Below, piece after piece: positions 13,790 through 15,032 of a DNA stretch of 15,032 nucleotides. Position 1 is the first letter of the stretch; the number at the start of each line of letters is the position of its first letter. The notes under the pieces were generated by a model. That model made no database searches. It worked only from the letters and a program-made list of their open reading frames with translations, and was not told the DNA's origin. This DNA comes from Bacteriovorax stolpii (GTDB taxonomy: Bacteria > Bdellovibrionota > Bacteriovoracia > Bacteriovoracales > Bacteriovoracaceae): assembly GCA_945890905.1 (NCBI GenBank), contig CAMDDI010000059.1, positions 1 to 15,032 of the forward strand, given 5' to 3'. Position numbers and translations under genes: made by a program.

Positions 13790-14875
13790 TTAAGCAGCTA
13801 ATTTAACATTAAAGCTTCCGTATCGGTTAAAAACCTTAACGGGAGCTTCCATCAAAAATTGATTCTTAATCCAGTTAATCTCTTGAGAGAGAAGTTCTTG
13901 CCCCAAATTCAAAAGCCGTTCCTGAAGCTTTTCAACCGGTGTTAAGAAGCCAATTCCATAATGAGGTCTCTCCTCATTGTAATACTTCATCCAAGCTTGC
14001 TGGCTTTCGTTAAAAGTCTTTAAGCACTTGTCTGGTGCCTTCCAGTAGAAGTACTGGTCATCAATTCGATGCGACCTCTCGACCTTTCCATTTAGTTCTT
14101 TTACCCCAGGTGGAATCAGCCTATGAACAATATTATTCTCACGGCACCAGGTATCCATCGGGTGCTCGTAATCTTTTGGCATGTTAGGATTTAATCTCAT
14201 CGTAAACTCAAATCCATTATCCGTTTGAATACAAACAATGGGGAATGGACAAGCTTCTTTGAGCATTTCTAAAAACTCAACGGTCTTTCCGTGGTCGAGC
14301 CAGTCGAAGGTATAAGCAAATCTCCACCTCGTGCATTCGTCTACTGCGACGTAGGTGTAGACTCTCTTTCCCTCAACTTTATGAGGAACATATTTCACAT
14401 CCATTTGAAGTCTTTGCCCTGGAATTGGTAGTTCATAACGTTTGTTGTGCGGGTTAAGCCTTTTCCTCTCGATTGCAGTGACCTCTTTTCTTTCATTCAG
14501 AATGTGACTGATCGTTGGGACCGAGATTTTGATTTTCTCTCGCTTTAAAATTCCTTGAATCATGAGCGAACCATGACTCAATATTTTCAGATCAAAGATT
14601 TTAGCTTCTACCTCAGGTGAAGTTTTGTTAGGTGAGAATTTAGGTTTACGAGAGAGCTCATTGAGTGAATCAAGATTAAAGTCAGACTTCTCTAATCGCT
14701 TCCACCACTTGTAATAAAAAGTTCTGCCCATTCCCATGCGACTACAGGCCTCAGCGACATTTCCAAGCTTTAGGGCCTTAATAAAAAGGTTTAATTTGAG
14801 CTTAATGTCATGGGAGCGGGTTTGAGTTTTAAGTTCTAGTAGCCGTTTTAAAATAGCAGATTTAGAATCATCCAT
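13790..14875 (-). CDS. DDE transposase / integrase-core protein, IS481-like
   Basis: This 361-residue protein would catalyse cut-and-join of an insertion element. An N-terminal helix-turn-helix region (about 25-60, GNVAEACSRMGMGRTFYYKW) and a second winged-helix part (about 85-130) are followed by an RNase H-fold rve core. Its acidic triad is D159 (QMDVKY), D219 (QTDNGFEF) and E266 (NGKVERSHR). A YYNEERPHYGIGFLTPVEKL end follows, typical of IS481/IS3-type recombinases. One uninterrupted frame suggests an intact enzyme. The start has AAAGG seven bases upstream. No orfA or frameshift site is seen, which favours IS481 over IS3. It is convergent with rodA. Clear terminal repeats and target duplications are not provable (see repeats). 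Confidence 0.88.
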   Translation of the reverse strand: MDDSKSAILKRLLELKTQTRSHDIKLKLNLFIKALKLGNVAEACSRMGMGRTFYYKWWKRLEKSDFNLDSLNELSRKPKFSPNKTSPEVEAKIFDLKILSHGSLMIQGILKREKIKISVPTISHILNERKEVTAIERKRLNPHNKRYELPIPGQRLQMDVKYVPHKVEGKRVYTYVAVDECTRWRFAYTFDWLDHGKTVEFLEMLKEACPFPIVCIQTDNGFEFTMRLNPNMPKDYEHPMDTWCRENNIVHRLIPPGVKELNGKVERSHRIDDQYFYWKAPDKCLKTFNESQQAWMKYYNEERPHYGIGFLTPVEKLQERLLNLGQELLSQEINWIKNQFLMEAPVKVFNRYGSFNVKLAA

Positions 14876-14951
14876 GAGACAACCTTTCCTTGGTTTAAGT
14901 AATAAAAAGATCAGATGTTTTAATGCTAGTTAACTGCGGTGGGGTTGTCTC
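14876..14951. repeat. Inverted repeat GAGACAACC/GGTTGTCTC beside the transposase
   Basis: GAGACAACC (14876-14884) and GGTTGTCTC (14943-14951) are exact inverted copies 58 bp apart, immediately upstream of the transposase start. A third GTTGTCT lies at 13760-13766, 23 bp beyond the transposase stop. They may be remnants of element ends. The 58 bp between them, which would carry the transposase promoter, shows no well-matched -35/-10 pair. Confidence 0.45.
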
Positions 14952-14959
14952 TTTCTAAT

Positions 14960-15032
14960 CTAATCAGCAGATCCAATCTTAAGATCCTTGAATAAATCAG
15001 TCAGAATGTTCGCGATGTCTCTTAAACGTATA
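14960..15032 (-). CDS. Possible C-terminal end of a gene entering from the right edge
   Basis: On the minus strand a frame is open from the window edge to a TAG at 14962-14960, giving 23 codons that end in DIANILTDLFKDLKIGSAD. The stretch is amphipathic and protein-like, and two more stops follow shortly. Such a short open frame is not rare by chance, and the rest of the gene is outside the window. No family can be named. Confidence 0.3.
   Translation of the reverse strand, partial: IRLRDIANILTDLFKDLKIGSAD

Noticed and set aside
15012..15032. Gene starting on the plus strand at the right edge (ATG near 15007 or 15015)
   Set aside because: No ribosome site and only a few codons visible.

Overview
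The window carries housekeeping flagellar and cell-shape genes of a Gram-negative, flagellated bacterium of moderate-to-low GC. The flagellar order fliI-fliJ-motE/ylxF-fliK-flgD-(TIGR02530-type gene)-flgE, combined with a periplasmic PpiD-type foldase, mreC-mreD-mrdA-rodA and several secreted or envelope proteins, fits the Bdellovibrionota (Bacteriovorax/Peredibacter-like predators). That assignment is an inference from gene content and style; no rRNA or marker comparison was possible.

Left part (1-6567, + strand): the end of fliI, then fliJ, a MotE/YlxF-like protein, a 256-bp gap with foldable sequence, fliK, flgD, a small conserved flagellar-operon gene, a 138-bp structured leader, flgE, and a strong rho-independent terminator. 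The products build the hook: FliI and FliJ drive and gate export, FliK measures hook length, FlgD caps the growing hook and FlgE is the hook subunit. The leader in front of flgE can form a three-way-junction RNA. The closing helix of that junction uses exactly the bases that would otherwise cover the whole flgE Shine-Dalgarno sequence, which is the architecture of a translational RNA switch. I do not recognise it as a known class, and it is the most interesting item in the window.

Middle (6585-9008, - strand): three separately transcribed genes read leftward, each with a recognisable promoter: a small secreted protein of unknown function, a small single-cluster ferredoxin that looks leaderless, and a membrane-anchored parvulin peptidyl-prolyl isomerase (PpiD-like). 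A terminator for ppiD lies almost directly against the ferredoxin promoter.

Right (9152-13695, + strand): mreC-mreD-mrdA-rodA, a tightly packed elongasome operon (4-nt overlap, then 2- and 16-nt gaps) divergent from ppiD. mreB is not in front of mreC. MreC/MreD are the scaffold, and PBP2 (transpeptidase) and RodA (glycosyltransferase) make lateral-wall peptidoglycan. mreC and rodA both use TTG starts.

Far right (13790-15032, - strand): an intact IS481-like DDE transposase gene convergent with rodA, with repeats of GTTGTCT nearby but no provable element ends, then possibly the last 23 codons of another gene entering from the right edge.
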